64,000 nt of DNA from Dermatophagoides farinae (GCF_024713945.1 NC_134683.1:4589501-4653500); one strand, 5' to 3'; numbered from the stretch's first letter, positions 43,601-55,038 are shown. The notes: a model not told the origin generated them from the letters alone. Numbers and translations: made by a program.

Positions 43601-46600
43601 CATAATTGGCCTATAATCTGGTCAAATTCATATGTGTGTGTGTGTGTATGCGGCAAATATAACGGGATAATGGCTGAATATATTTATAAAGAAGACAATG
43701 TGGTCAAAAGAAAAAAAAAATTCATCATGATAATTACCGCATACAAACACACAAATATGTACAATAATTGTGTGAATTTAGACAGAGAAAAAAAAAGAAT
43801 GTTTCTCTCTCTCTATCCATTATCATCATTTGAATTGATAATTTTCAAGTGAAAAAAACCACCACCACCACCACCACCACCTATATCGTCATCGTTGTAG
43901 AATTTGATCAAGAAAAAAAATGATTTAATTTAATCATACCTTGAGAAAAAAAAGAACAAGTTCATTATTCCAATATCAAATGAAAAAAAATCTCGTCGAC
44001 ATTTGATATCATCATCATCATCATACATCTGCCAGTGACTGTGAACAAACAACTATTACACAAAAATATAGATAACAGCAGAAAAAAAATCAAAAACACC
44101 AATATATAGCTTCGTTATTTATCAATCACAAAAATCAATTGATTTATCAATTTTTTTTCCTATCGCTCTGTCGGTAAGTGGATGTTTTTATTATTTATTT
44201 ATAGATAACACACAGTGGTGGTTGCAAAAAAAAATGACTGAGAAAAAAAACAAAAACAAAAACACGAGCCAGCTAGACATGTTTCGAACATACATGCATT
44301 CAAAATGGAATGTATTCGAAACATCCTGTGGAATTCAAATAATGGTGATTTGATTTGTTTTTTTGTTTTTGAAAAAAAAACAAAAAATCATACCATGAAT
44401 TATATATTGTCGTCGTCGTCGTCGTTGTCGCTTATGATGAAATTTGATCAAAAATCCTTTTTTTTCTAGCTATGTAGTCACGTTGATGTCAAGAAGCTCG
44501 TTGTTTATTTTATCTTTCATTTTTTTCGATCCAATCGGATCAATACTGATGATAACAAAAATAACAGAAAAATTTCATTCACAATAACCACCGGACACAC
44601 AAAAGTCCACTCTTGTTGTGTTGTTTGGTGGTGCTCGATGTTTTTTTTTCTCTCGAAAGCCACAGAAGAAAAAAAATATTCAACTCTTCAACCGAAAATT
44701 CGGCTCAATGTTTTTCTTTCATTCGTTTCGTTTTAAAAACTTGAACAGAAAAAAAATTACTAAAATAAAATCTTCTCTCATTGATGTAATAATCGATTTA
44801 AAGAAAGAACGAAAGAAAAAAACCAGCTATACAAGCCATGAACTTGTCGTTGAATTTTCATTACGGTGGTGATGATGATTACGGCAGAATATAAATGTGT
44901 GGTAGGTTATTGGTCAACGAAAAAAAAAGACCCAAAAGAGAGAGAGAGAGAGAGAGCTCATCATCGAAAAATGAGCCAAACAAACAAATAACAACAACAA
45001 CAACAACAAACAAAAACCCAGGCGAGCAAGTTGAAAGAAATCAAAAAGATAAATACAGCAAAAGAAAAGTTCGAGGTGCGGTCAACAACACCGTCGTCGT
45101 CGTCGTAGTCGTCGGTCGGTCGATTGTAGTTGTTGTTGCTGTTGAGGCCAAAAAGGAAAGGCCACACATACACCATACACAATTGATGACTTGTTTTCGG
45201 GATATCCGATTATATTACCCGAATCTTGTGTGTGTATTGTATGTATGATGGGTTGGTTCTTTATTTCATTTGTTCATTCGGGTAATCATTTCACATTTCG
45301 GTTCACCCCCAATTTTATGTAATGATGAACCTGTCCAACACAATGTGCTGGTTATTGTTATTGTCGGTGGTGGTGGTGGTGGTTGGTTGGTTGGTTGGTT
45401 GGTTGGTCGGTTGATGATTTGGATACATTGACATTGGTGATGTATTCAAATCGTATGTGTTCCGTTCTGTGAAGATATGCTGCTAGCAGGCAGACGAAAA
45501 TTATTTGTTCTGGTTCCAATGAATGAAATATCAGAACCAGAAAAAGTATTATTATAAAAAAACGGGATTCACATGCACACTCTCTAAAGTCTAGACCCAG
45601 ATGTGGCCGCATTCAAGAAAATAAAAATAATCAAGAATTCTCGGGATTCAAATTCCATTAAAAAAATGAATGAATTTTTGTTTGATGAGAATGATGATGT
45701 GTTTTTGAAACATCGGCAATTTACTGGGTTTTATTTTGTGAAATTAAAGGATTAAAAAAAATTAAAGCGCGAAAAAATTGAAACACACAGTGATATCTTT
45801 TTTCAAATGTGATGAACGATTCAAAAAAAAAAACTGAAAACAAACAATCGATTACATACTTACCCAACACGTAGATCCGATTTATATTTCGACGATTCAA
45901 ATTTGAATAATTATTTATTTATTTATGATTCTTAATTCACCAACACCACCACGATGGCAGAATGACTAATAAAAATTCTTTACTTCGGAAAAAAAATATC
46001 AGTGATGTTCATCATGATGATGATGATGATGATGAAAACTAAAAATAACCAACAATCAACGTCAGAATTTTTGTGGTAATGATTCTAGAGGCAGCAGCAA
46101 TGACAGAATTTAATATTTCATCAAGCCAATAAAATATATTGGATTTTTTTTATACCGAACAGAATTTATGTCTGTATGTATGGCAACACGCGGTGGTGTG
46201 TTTCTGCCGAAAACATTTATCTTTCGTTTTATTTTGAATAAGAAGATGAAGATGTATCATGGATACGTGGATTTGTTTTTGTTGTAATAAAATGGTTATA
46301 TTACAACACACATACAGCACAGCAAATAAAACGACTACGATGATGATTGTAAAATGAACTTGAACTAAATTGCTTCACGTCGTCATCGTTGTCGTTAATT
46401 TTGCATTATGATGCCGATGAAAATTTTTGAAAAATAAAAGATAATGAAGTGAATGATGATTATTGTGAGTAAAAATAGAATAGAGAAAGAGAGAGAGAGA
46501 ATATAACCTGTAGAATTCCGAATTCTCACACAGAAATATATAGAAACACATTGCTGAATAGCCACCACCACTTGGAATATTTTTGTGAAACTTTGTAAAA

Positions 46601-46647
46601 CAATCGATTATTATGTAATGTAATACAAAGAAATAGAAGAGATAAAA
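40656..46647. other. Six kilobases without recognisable genes
   Basis: This is the upstream side of neurabin. It is made of A/T runs and CA/TG microsatellites (for example 41611-41634, 41758-41775, 41841-41855, 43526-43540), with GATGAT and AACAAC tracts, a GTCGTCGTC run near 44410, GGTTGGTTGGTT near 45383-45410, and an AG run near 44938-44955. A strong minus-strand donor (GG/GTAAGTATG) at about 45868-45857 could mark a non-coding first exon of neurabin, which would make much of this its 5' intron. I found no protein family signature on either strand. Confidence 0.45.
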
Positions 46648-46850
46648 AGTCCATTGGCAAGAAAATTGTTTCCACCATTGGATGATCCATTATTGTCTTG
46701 TCAGTATATGAGGATAATCAAATAATTGAACCCAATTACTATGTACCCATTATTCCATTGGTTTTAGTTAATGGTACAGAAGGTATTGGCAATGGCTGGC
46801 AAACAAAGATTCCTAAATATAATCCACGAGAAATAAGACGAACATTGAAC
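46648..46850 (+). pseudogene. Fragment of a eukaryotic DNA topoisomerase II gene
   Basis: About 65 codons resemble the breakage-reunion core of type IIA topoisomerase: [16 protein letters not shown], then after a two-base frame break [39 protein letters not shown] and REIRRTLN. The order matches the family's DDPLL...EDG..IEP...PIIPMVL.NG..GIGTGW..IP.YNP block. The catalytic tyrosine region, the ATPase half and any splice-compatible continuation are missing, and the frame is broken near 46708. This is a relic left by duplication or partial insertion. It abuts a tRNA-Met array. Confidence 0.75.
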
Positions 46851-46900
46851 AAGAACGGGTCAAATCCACCCCCCACTCCACCAACGAAGGGTTGAATTGC

Positions 46901-47332
46901 CGCGGGTGAGGATCGAACTCACAAGCTTCAAATTGCGCATATTTCAATCATCAACTAGATTATGAGAACCAACACGAACAAATTGTAGCTGTATTTTAAT
47001 TAAAATAACGATGATGTAATAATGAAATTCAGAGCCCAATTTTTCAATCGAAATTCAATCATCAATCAATTGACGAATGGCAAAAATTCAAAAAAACTTT
47101 GGATCGAATCCACCAGATGCCCCGGGTGAGGATCGAACTCACACCTTCAAATTGCGCACATTTCAATCAACCAGATTATTAGAACACACACGAACAAACT
47201 AGCTGTATTTTTATAAAAAATAATGATGATGTAATAATGAAATTCAGAACCCAATTTTTCAATCGAAATTCAATCATCAATAAATTGACGAATGGCAAAA
47301 ATTCAAAAAAACTTTGGGTCGAATCCACCAGA
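46901..47332 (-). repeat. Two degraded tandem copies of the tRNA-Met unit
   Basis: Two upstream copies of the adjacent tRNA-Met gene's 3' half lie at about 46901-46968 and 47118-47181. Both keep the T-arm (GTGAGGATCGAACTCAC on the plus strand), the intron remnant and part of the anticodon arm. Both lack the D-arm and 5' acceptor strand, and their anticodon arms are altered. The intervening DNA (CTGTATTTT...GATGATGTAATAATGAAATT...CCAATTTTTCAATCG) is shared, giving a period of about 215-219 bp across three units. They cannot fold as tRNAs. Confidence 0.8.
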
Positions 47333-47431
47333 TGCCCCGGGTGAGGATCGAACTCACGACCTTCAGATTGCGCACGTGTACGCATGTGTTAAATTATGAG
47401 ACTGACGCGCTGCCTACTGCGCTACCGAGGC
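47333..47431 (-). tRNA. tRNA-Met (CAT), elongator type, with a 26-nt intron
   Basis: Read on the minus strand the gene begins GCCTCGGTAGCGCAGTAGGC and ends CTCACCCGGGGCA. All arms fold: acceptor GCCTCGG/CCGGGGC with one G-U pair, D stem GCGC/GCGC, T stem GTGAG/CTCAC with TTCGATC loop. The anticodon loop is CTCATAA. A 26-nt insertion sits one nucleotide 3' of the anticodon, the canonical position for nuclear tRNA introns. Mature length is 73 nt before CCA addition. Internal A and B boxes are intact. A T7 run lies about 20 nt past the 3' end (plus-strand A run at 47305-47311) and fits a Pol III terminator. Confidence 0.93.
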
Positions 47432-47740
47432 AGGGCAAGGCTGTCGTTTTTTTTTTTTTTGGCTCCGCCCAATTTGGACAGACACAGGCGACCCTTATGA
47501 GAATAACTCAAAAAACCCGTGACAAGGGACGACATGCAAACCACAAAAACAAAAAACAAAAAGAAATTCATGACAGTTTTTATGAATAGGAAAATTTCCT
47601 TGATTATTCAATCTGGCAATCATCGAATGACACACAACTGTTATAATTCGAGGTACAATTATTCGAGGTACAATTATTATTATACTAAATTATAATCTTG
47701 GTGTTTTTCTCTTTTTTAGAATCAAGCAATTTTTTTGAAA

Positions 47741-48211
47741 ATGACATCATTCTTATCGTTAGCAAATCAATTCTTGACTAAAGTTTTTTCTCTGGAACCA
47801 TATTCGGTTGTCGAAGTTAAAATTGAAGATTATATCCATTACGACATTGTGGCACGTGAAGAATCACTGATTTTATACAATTATTGTGATAATAAAAACC
47901 AAAATAATTATGAAATTCTTTTGCATCGTGAAAATTCATCAACACGTACTGCATTCAGTTTATATCGATCCACAAGAAATGATGAAGCAGAGATTTATTT
48001 CATACGTCTTAAAGATAAATTGCCAATGTTCATGACAAGATTTCCCAATCTATTAAGTACATCGTCATTACAAGAAATATGTAAACATATCAATGCTAAT
48101 CCATCACAAAATATGGCACACATTATTTTCGTCAATTGTCCACAGAAGAACCATTGTCCATTCATCATTGATGAATGGACAAAATTGCAAAATAAAAAAA
48201 ACACACACTGA
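47741..48211 (+). CDS. Stand-alone protein resembling the N-terminal domain of PLA2G6-type phospholipase
   Basis: A 156-aa single-exon frame. Its pattern VVEVKIEDYIHYD ... REESLILYNY ... YEILLHRENSS ... AFSLYR ... LQEICKHINANPSQNMAHI matches, in order, the N-terminal domain of calcium-independent phospholipase A2, including the copy in this window at 22.6 kb (FEIVLHKTS ... FSLYRS ... VCQIIHENHISQNIAHL). Its first 30 residues resemble the vertebrate PLA2G6 N-terminus better than the full-length gene here does. It stops before the ankyrin repeats and ends in an unrelated Lys/Asn-rich tail; no patatin domain follows. A splice-acceptor-like CTCTTTTTTAG ends at about 47719, 21 bases before the start, so a 5' non-coding exon is likely. 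AATAAA lies at 48266-48271. It is probably a real truncated paralogue; a catalytic role is impossible and any regulatory role is inference. Confidence 0.7.
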   Translation: MTSFLSLANQFLTKVFSLEPYSVVEVKIEDYIHYDIVAREESLILYNYCDNKNQNNYEILLHRENSSTRTAFSLYRSTRNDEAEIYFIRLKDKLPMFMTRFPNLLSTSSLQEICKHINANPSQNMAHIIFVNCPQKNHCPFIIDEWTKLQNKKNTH

Positions 48212-48809
48212 TGTCTGTGTCTTGTGTGTATGGCGCAAAGGAAAATATTGAATTAAATTAAAGCCAATAAAATCCTACATTACAATAATTCAGTATATAA
48301 TAATAATTGGATAACAAAAAATATTCAATAATTAGATAGAAAATAAAATGAAAGAAAAAAATCGATTGATTGATCAATGATCAATGAACAATGAAAAGAG
48401 AAATTATGTTGAAAGAATCAAAAAAAAAAAATTCAAATTTAAAATGCTGTCGCCATCTATCGAACGATGAGGATGCTGATAATATCAAATTTGTTGAGAA
48501 TGTGTGAGTGTTGATAGGATTTAAAACTTTTTCAGGAATTTTTCACTAAATTGAAAAGAGAAATATTTGATCACAAATAATGTGTATACGAGAACAATAT
48601 AAGTTGAATAAAACTTTCCATAATATTTCATAATAATCAAACTGGCCTGAGAATCAATATATCAATAGTAGAATAAAATATAAGATGAGAGTTTCCAACA
48701 AACAATAATAAACGTAGATAATAATTTGAATAATTTGAAACGAAAAATTTGTTTTGAGGCATTTTTGAGGAATCGCTTCGTAACTGATGATATGGCAGAA
48801 TCCGATCGA
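48212..48809. other. Convergent 3' gap with a polyadenylation signal and recurrent motif
   Basis: It lies between the PLA2G6-N gene (+) and the Kintoun-like gene (-). AATAAA at 48266-48271 serves the former. CGCCATCTATCG at about 48451-48462 is one of the recurrent motif copies. The rest is AT-rich and shows no gene. Confidence 0.5.
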
Positions 48810-50174
48810 TTAATCACTATCATAGCCACCTGTTTCCAATAATGTTTTTATTGATAATTTATTCTTACGATTACGACGACGACGACGATTTTTTTTTGTT
48901 TTTGTTGATACATTTTGTTGTCCATTACAATTATCATCATTTAGATTGATTTCATCTTCATATGGATTCAATAGTGATGTAGTTGTTGTTGTTGTAGACA
49001 TTTCATCAGCTGATGAACAATCCGATGCCGATGTTGTTGTATCATCACAACAGCTACTACTTTCAACTGATGATGATAAATCAGTTGATGAACAAAGTGA
49101 ATCGAGATCATCATCATCATCATCATCATGGATGTTGTTTTTGGCAACAATTCCCTTTGCATATCGTTGCAATTCGATTGCATTTCGTAAATCATTAACA
49201 AATGTAAGTCGTTTATGTCGTCGATCATCATCATAGTCATCATTATCATCCAATTGTTCAAGTGATGATACCATTTTACGTAGTTCACGTTCCTTTTTTT
49301 TCTTTGCTTTTTTCTGATTTTTTTGCCGTCGACCAAGTATACTGGATCCAGGACGAAATACATATGTTGCTTGTTTCTCGGAAAATGTAACACATTTTTT
49401 TGGTTTCATAAGATCATCGATACTAAAATCATCATCATCTTCATCACCATCAACGATATTGTCGTCATATTCAAAACAATCCAATAAAATTCCCGGTGAT
49501 TCTAATGATGATGATGACGGTGGTCCATAATAACCAACATAATTATCGGATAATGAACGTGAAAATATGCCTACAGCACCTGATTCGGATAAAGTACGTT
49601 TGTGCCATCCAGGTGGATATTTAAGTATCCCACGTAATCGCTAGAAAAACAAAAGTCAGTCAAACTAAATGGGTAAGAATGAGTAAACTTACATTTTTCT
49701 TTTGAATATCAATTGAACGAGTTATTTGACGACTATGACATTCTCCGTTTTGTTGTTTTACAACAGCTTTACCAACATTTGTAGAAGGTGGTTCGTCATC
49801 ATCATGCGATGCTGTTGATGATGATGATGAACTTTCATCAGTTTGTTTGATTGGACCGGCCGAATCATAATCATCATCATTTACATGGTGATTACCGAAA
49901 TGTTTGTTTTGTCGTTGAACAATGATAATATTCTATTATGGATTGGGGATACATTTGAGAATTGAAATCAAATTTTTTTTTTTGTTACCTTGGATTTATT
50001 AGTGGTACTCAATCCACTGCTCGTTCTATTGTCGGTTTGGTTATTTTGATTTTGATGTTTACTGCAAATGTCGTTATTGTCAACACTGAAATCAATTAAT
50101 TTATGATCGTTTCGTTGTCTGTGAGGATGAACAATACATTGATTTTTCGTTGGATTGTCATTGAAATTTTGCAT
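48810..50174 (-). CDS. Putative PP1-binding protein resembling the C-terminal part of Kintoun
   Basis: Three exons (50174-49989, 49932-49693, 49640-48810) join in frame to 418 aa. Two PP1-docking motifs are visible in the usual order: GILK at the start of exon 3 (RLRGILKYPPGWHKRTLSES) and an RVxF-type KCVTF (KPKKCVTFSEKQATYVFRPG), followed by GSSILGRRQKNQKKAKKKKE. The Phe-Arg-x-x-Ser-Ser-Ile-Leu-Gly then Lys-Asn-Gln-Lys arrangement is what I recall from the C-terminus of Kintoun (DNAAF2), a dynein-arm assembly factor that binds PP1. The PIH domain that defines Kintoun is absent, and the N-terminal 140 residues are polar and low-complexity. Asp and Ser runs fill the tail. It could be a derived Kintoun, a PIH-less paralogue, or another PP1 regulator using the same docking pair. 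Confidence 0.6.
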
Positions 50175-51265
50175 AATTTGTTTTTGTTTTTTAAAAAATT
50201 AAAAAATCTTTTTCCTGGTTTAATATTTTCTAGAACGTTCGCAAAGTTAAATGGGTCGGCGATTTTGTTTGTGTATAGGTGTACAAACTCAACACAGAAA
50301 AAAATTATACAATGATAGTTGAACAATGGGAGGAGTTTCAAAATGTGACTGGTTCATACATTGAAAGTAATGAAATAAAAAAAAATAAAATTTTGCAATG
50401 TGTAAACAATTTTTTTTTTCGTCTTTTAATTTCTTTATTTAGATTATTTAGATTTAGATGGCTTATACATATTATAATCATCATCATCATCGTCATCAGT
50501 ATTACAGTGATTGCTCCTGATCATGTAACATTTTTCTCGACAAACATTTTCACACAAAGAGAAAAATCTGACAATGATCAATTGATCATCAGAGAAGGAA
50601 AACTTGATTATCTCATGATATCCATGGGAAATCTCATCATGTTTCGTTTAAAAACGAACCATATTCATATATACGAATGATAAATGAACTTCGTAATTTT
50701 GAAATTACAGCAAAAAAGAAAAAGAAAAAGAAAAACATTCAACCGCGCGACAATCAAAATCGATCACGATGCTGATGATGATCATGTCATATGAATGAAT
50801 GCTATATGTGATAAGCGCATGGCCAGAACACAAAAGGCAAGAAGAAGACTTCTGCATTTTTCGGCAGAATATATAAAAAAATGATTTTTGTATAAATCAT
50901 TGAAATGAGTTGCTAAAACAAGCAGACAGTAAGTGTGTGTGTGTGTGTGTTTTTGTTTGTTGGTCCCACCGGTTTTTTTCATCACCATCGCCACTCTAAT
51001 AACAAATTCTTCACCATTCTTTAACATTCGATCGATTTTGGCCACCACGAATTTTCGTTGGTGGTTCTATGTTCCAGAAAAAAGTGTGTGTTCGATGATC
51101 CTAGGTCCTGTTGTTAGGCCTTTTTGTGTGTGTATATGTCACATGCACATGTCAATTTTAGGGTAGTTTGTAGAACCAGGTAAATCATAGGTACTTGGTT
51201 TTCATTTTCATTTCACTGGCTCGTTTATATTTATAAAAGTTTTAACACACAAACAGAAAAGAAAA
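50175..51265. other. Divergent gap upstream of NNT, with one doubtful open frame
   Basis: This 1.1 kb separates the 5' ends of the Kintoun-like and NNT genes. A plus-strand frame at 50279-50680 (133 aa, one hydrophobic Ile-rich segment from ATC repeats) has no recognisable relatives. A spliced alternative from ATG at about 50311 with acceptor TTTATTTAG near 50442 would give only a 30-residue peptide. I do not call either as a gene. A GT microsatellite lies at about 50932-50950. Confidence 0.4.
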
Positions 51266-54200
51266 ATGTTACTTTTTCTAACCAAATTTCCACATCATCA
51301 TCAAATATCATGTCGTAAATTTTTGGATCAAAGAAAATTTCTCACAACAACTAATGTTCGAAAATGTCATCGACAACAAAAATCGTCGACATCTGAACAG
51401 ACAAAATCGGCTACTGGTGGTGGTGGTGGTGGTGCTGGTTTAAGCTATAAAAATCTTAAAATTGGTGAGTAGTGTTTTTTTTGTTGTTATCAATTCAAGT
51501 TGTTTTGATTACATTATCATTTCATTCATTCAAGGCGTATTGAAAGAAACATTCAATAATGAACATCGTGTTGCTATTGTACCATCAACAGTGCCATTAT
51601 TTTTGAAAAAAGACATCAAGATTCTAATTGAAGAAAATGCTGGTTTAGAAGCCAAATTTATGAACACCGATTATGAATCCAAAGGAGCTTTTGTGGTTGA
51701 CCGTAACCGCGTGTTTGCACAATCCGATATTATCCTTAAAGTTCGTTCACCATTACTTGACACGGAAACGCGGTTATTTCGTAATGAGTCTACATTGGTT
51801 AGTCTTTTGTTTCCAGCACAGAATCAGCAACTTATTGAACAGCTGGCACGTAAACGTATGAATGTTTTTGCTATGGATTGTATTCCACGTATTTCACGTG
51901 CTCAAGTTTTCGATGCATTAAGTTCAATGGCTAATATTGCCGGTTATAAAGCTGTCATTGAAGCGGCTAACCATTTTGGACGGTTTTTTACCGGTCAAAT
52001 TACTGCTGCCGGTAAAATTCCACCGGCAAAAGTTTTAGTTATTGGTGGTGGCGTTGCTGGCCTATCGGCTATTGGTACGGCGAAAAATATGGGCGCCATT
52101 GTTCGTGGATTTGATACCCGAATGGCAGTGAAAGAACAAATCGAATCACTCGGTGCAGAATTTCTTGAAATTAATATCAAAGAAACCGGAGAAGGTGCCG
52201 GCGGTTATGCTAAAGAAATGTCCAAAGAATTTCTTGATGCTGAACATCGATTGTTTCATCAACAATGTAAAGATGTTGATATTATCATATCGACAGCATT
52301 GATTCCAGGAAAACGTGCACCATTATTAATTACGAAAGATATGATTATGTCAATGAAACCAGGATCGGTTGTAGTGGATTTAGCTGCTGAAAATGGTGGT
52401 AATTTTGAAACAACGAAACCCGGAGAGATTTATACACACCAACCATCGGGAGTCATACATATTGGTCTTACTGATTTTCCATCAAGATTACCCACTCAAT
52501 CATCGACCCTATATTCGAATAATATTTCCAAATTTTTATTATCAATTTCTAAACATCAAGATTCATTCGACATAAATCTTGATGATGAAGTTGTTCGTGG
52601 ATCAATTGTATTACATCAAGGTAAATTGCTTTGGCCACCACCACCACCTCCTGTGCAACAACAAGTGACCACTGATATAGCAGCAACAAAACCAATCGAT
52701 TCAAAAGTACCAATGGCTGCACCGCCCAAAGAATTATTACCTCGAGATTATTTCCAACAGACAATGAAAACCGCTTTAATCTATTCCGCGGGTCTTGGAT
52801 CATTAATTGGTTTAGGATCCATCGCACCAAATACTGCATTCACAACAATGGCTACCACGTTTAGTTTAGCCGGTATTGCTGGTTATCATACCGTGTGGGG
52901 TGTGACACCCGCATTGCATTCACCACTTATGTCAGTGACCAATGCTGTATCCGGTATTACAGCTGTCGGTGGTTTACTCCTAATGGGTGGCGGCGTTGTG
53001 CCCGAAACATTACCACAGATTCTTGGTGCAACAGCATTGACTATTTCCACTGTCAATATTGCTGGTGGATTCTTGATTACACAACGAATGTTGGATATGT
53101 TTAAACGGCCTACTGATCCACCAGAATATAATTACCTGTATGCTATACCGGCCGCTACATTTACCGGTCTTTATGCTATGGGAGCATTGAATGGCATGGA
53201 ACATGTTCATCAGATGGCCTATTTGGGTGCATCACTTTGTTGTGTTGGAGCGTTAGCTGGATTAAGTTCCCAAAAAACGGCTAGACTTGGTAATGCTTTG
53301 GGAATGATCGGAGTTACCGGTGGACTGGCAGCAACATTGGGACCAATGAATTTAACACCGGAATTGTTGACACAGATTACTGCCTGTATGACAGGTGGTG
53401 GATTATTGGGTTTGATTATTGCTAAAAAATTGGAAATTACCGATCTACCACAGCTGGTTGCAGCATTTCATTCACTGGTTGGTTTAGCAGCTGTATTGAC
53501 TTGTTTCGCTACATATCTTCATGATTTTTCAACACTTGCTACTGATCCAGCAGCAATGACCATCAAAACGGCTTTGTTTTTGGGAACGTTTATCGGTGGA
53601 ATCACTTTTAGTGGATCATTGATTGCGTAAGTGTTTCTGAAATTGAAGTGAATCATTTATTTTCATTGGTCTTTTTTTCTTCGATTTATAGTTATGGTAA
53701 ACTTCAAGGATTACTTGATTCAGCACCAACATTATTACCTGGGCGTCACGTGATTAATTCGGCAATGATGTTAGCCACAGCTGGTTCAATGGGTTATTTC
53801 CTGATGGATCCATCTAAAATGGCTGGCCTATCTTCATTGGGTACAGCTACAGCTTTATCAACGATTATGGGTGTTACATTGACATCGGCTATTGGTGGTG
53901 CTGATATGCCTGTCGTAATAACCGTATTGAATAGCTATAGTGGATGGGCATTGTGTGCTGAAGGTTTTATGTTGAATAATAATCTAATGACCATTGTTGG
54001 TGCATTGATTGGATCGAGTGGTGCCATTCTTTCTTACATTATGTGCAAAGTAGGATTTTTTCGTTTGTTTTTTTTTAAATTTCAATTTTTAATGAATTTT
54101 TTATGTTTAGGCCATGAATCGTTCATTACCGAATGTTATTCTCGGTGGATTTGGCCAGACAGGATCAAACTCTACACGTGCCATTACTGGAACGCATACT

Positions 54201-54731
54201 GAATGGAATGTTGATCAATCAGTGGATGCTATTCGAGAAGCGAAAAATATTATTATTACACCTGGTTATGGTTTGTGTGTAGCAAAAGCACAATATCCAT
54301 TAGCAGAAATGATTCAAGTCCTGCGGAAACGTGGTAAAAATGTACGATTTGGTATACATCCAGTTGCCGGACGTATGCCTGGTCAATTGAATGTATTATT
54401 AGCCGAAGCTGGTGTACCATATGATATTGTGTTGGAAATGGATGAAATTAATGATGATTTTCCCGAGACCGATCTAACATTGGTTATTGGCGCTAATGAT
54501 ACCGTAAATTCAGCGGCTGAAGATGATCCTGAATCCATTATAGCTGGTATGCCAGTGCTGCGTGTTTGGAAATCACGCCAGGTGATTGTTATGAAACGTA
54601 GTCTTGGCGTAGGTTATGCAGCCGTGGATAATCCAATATTTTTCAATCCCAACACGGCTATGTTATTAGGGGATGCTAAAAAAACATGTGATGCTTTATT
54701 GAATCGAATCAAAGAATCCTTCGGCGATTAA
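51266..54731 (+). CDS. Nnt: NAD(P) transhydrogenase, mitochondrial (proton-translocating)
   Basis: This inner-membrane enzyme uses the proton gradient to reduce NADP+ with NADH, supplying mitochondrial NADPH. Exons: 51266-51464, 51535-53626, 53692-54049, 54111-54731, 1089 aa. Exon 1 encodes a basic, Ser/Thr-rich presequence lacking acidic residues early on, as expected for mitochondrial import. Domain I (NAD-binding) starts [17 protein letters not shown] and has the Rossmann loop [20 protein letters not shown]. Domain II supplies the membrane helices. Domain III (NADP-binding) has [51 protein letters not shown] and a terminal [27 protein letters not shown]. Order dI-dII-dIII matches the single-chain animal enzyme and length is normal. 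No frame disruption is present. AATAAA follows 83 nt after the stop. Confidence 0.97.
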
Positions 54732-54813
54732 TGAGAGGTTTGCTCATTTTATTGAAATTTATTCTATCTACTACGTGCTCTCTAGCGCACATTTGAAACC
54801 AAAATTTTTTTTG

Positions 54814-54819
54814 AATAAA
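54814..54819 (+). promoter_or_regulatory. Polyadenylation signal of the NNT gene
   Basis: AATAAA lies 83 nt past the NNT stop codon, the usual distance. It is the first such hexamer downstream. Confidence 0.6.
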
Positions 54820-55002
54820 ACGAGCCCTTTCCCAAATTCTGGTTCAAATCAATCAGCATTATTCTTATGCGATATATGGAAAAATTTCCGTTTATGATGT
54901 GCTAGTATATTATTATCATTGTGATTGTCTTCAAACTCAAATAAAAATTGAACTCAATGTACTTATACATTGACCATTAAATCAAATTTTTCCACAATTT
55001 AA

Positions 55003-55038
55003 TTTTTTCTGGACCAAGTGCTGCCATCTATTGATAAC
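55003..55038. mobile_element. Outer left-arm part of a split palindromic (foldback) element
   Basis: TTTTTTCTGGACCAAGTG through CTATTGATAAC is the outer third of a palindrome arm. Its partner is the inverted copy at about 59317-59352. The LTR retrotransposon is inserted directly after the TAAC at 55035-55038, and the arm continues after the element at 59146. Confidence 0.85.

Noticed and set aside
41600-43700. CRISPR-like or satellite interpretation of repeated CACACA and GATGAT tracts
   Set aside because: These are simple microsatellites without conserved direct repeats and unique spacers, and the genome is eukaryotic.
50279-50680. 133-aa frame with a hydrophobic Ile stretch
   Set aside because: The apparent membrane segment is an ATC repeat, and no homologue or gene signals are evident.
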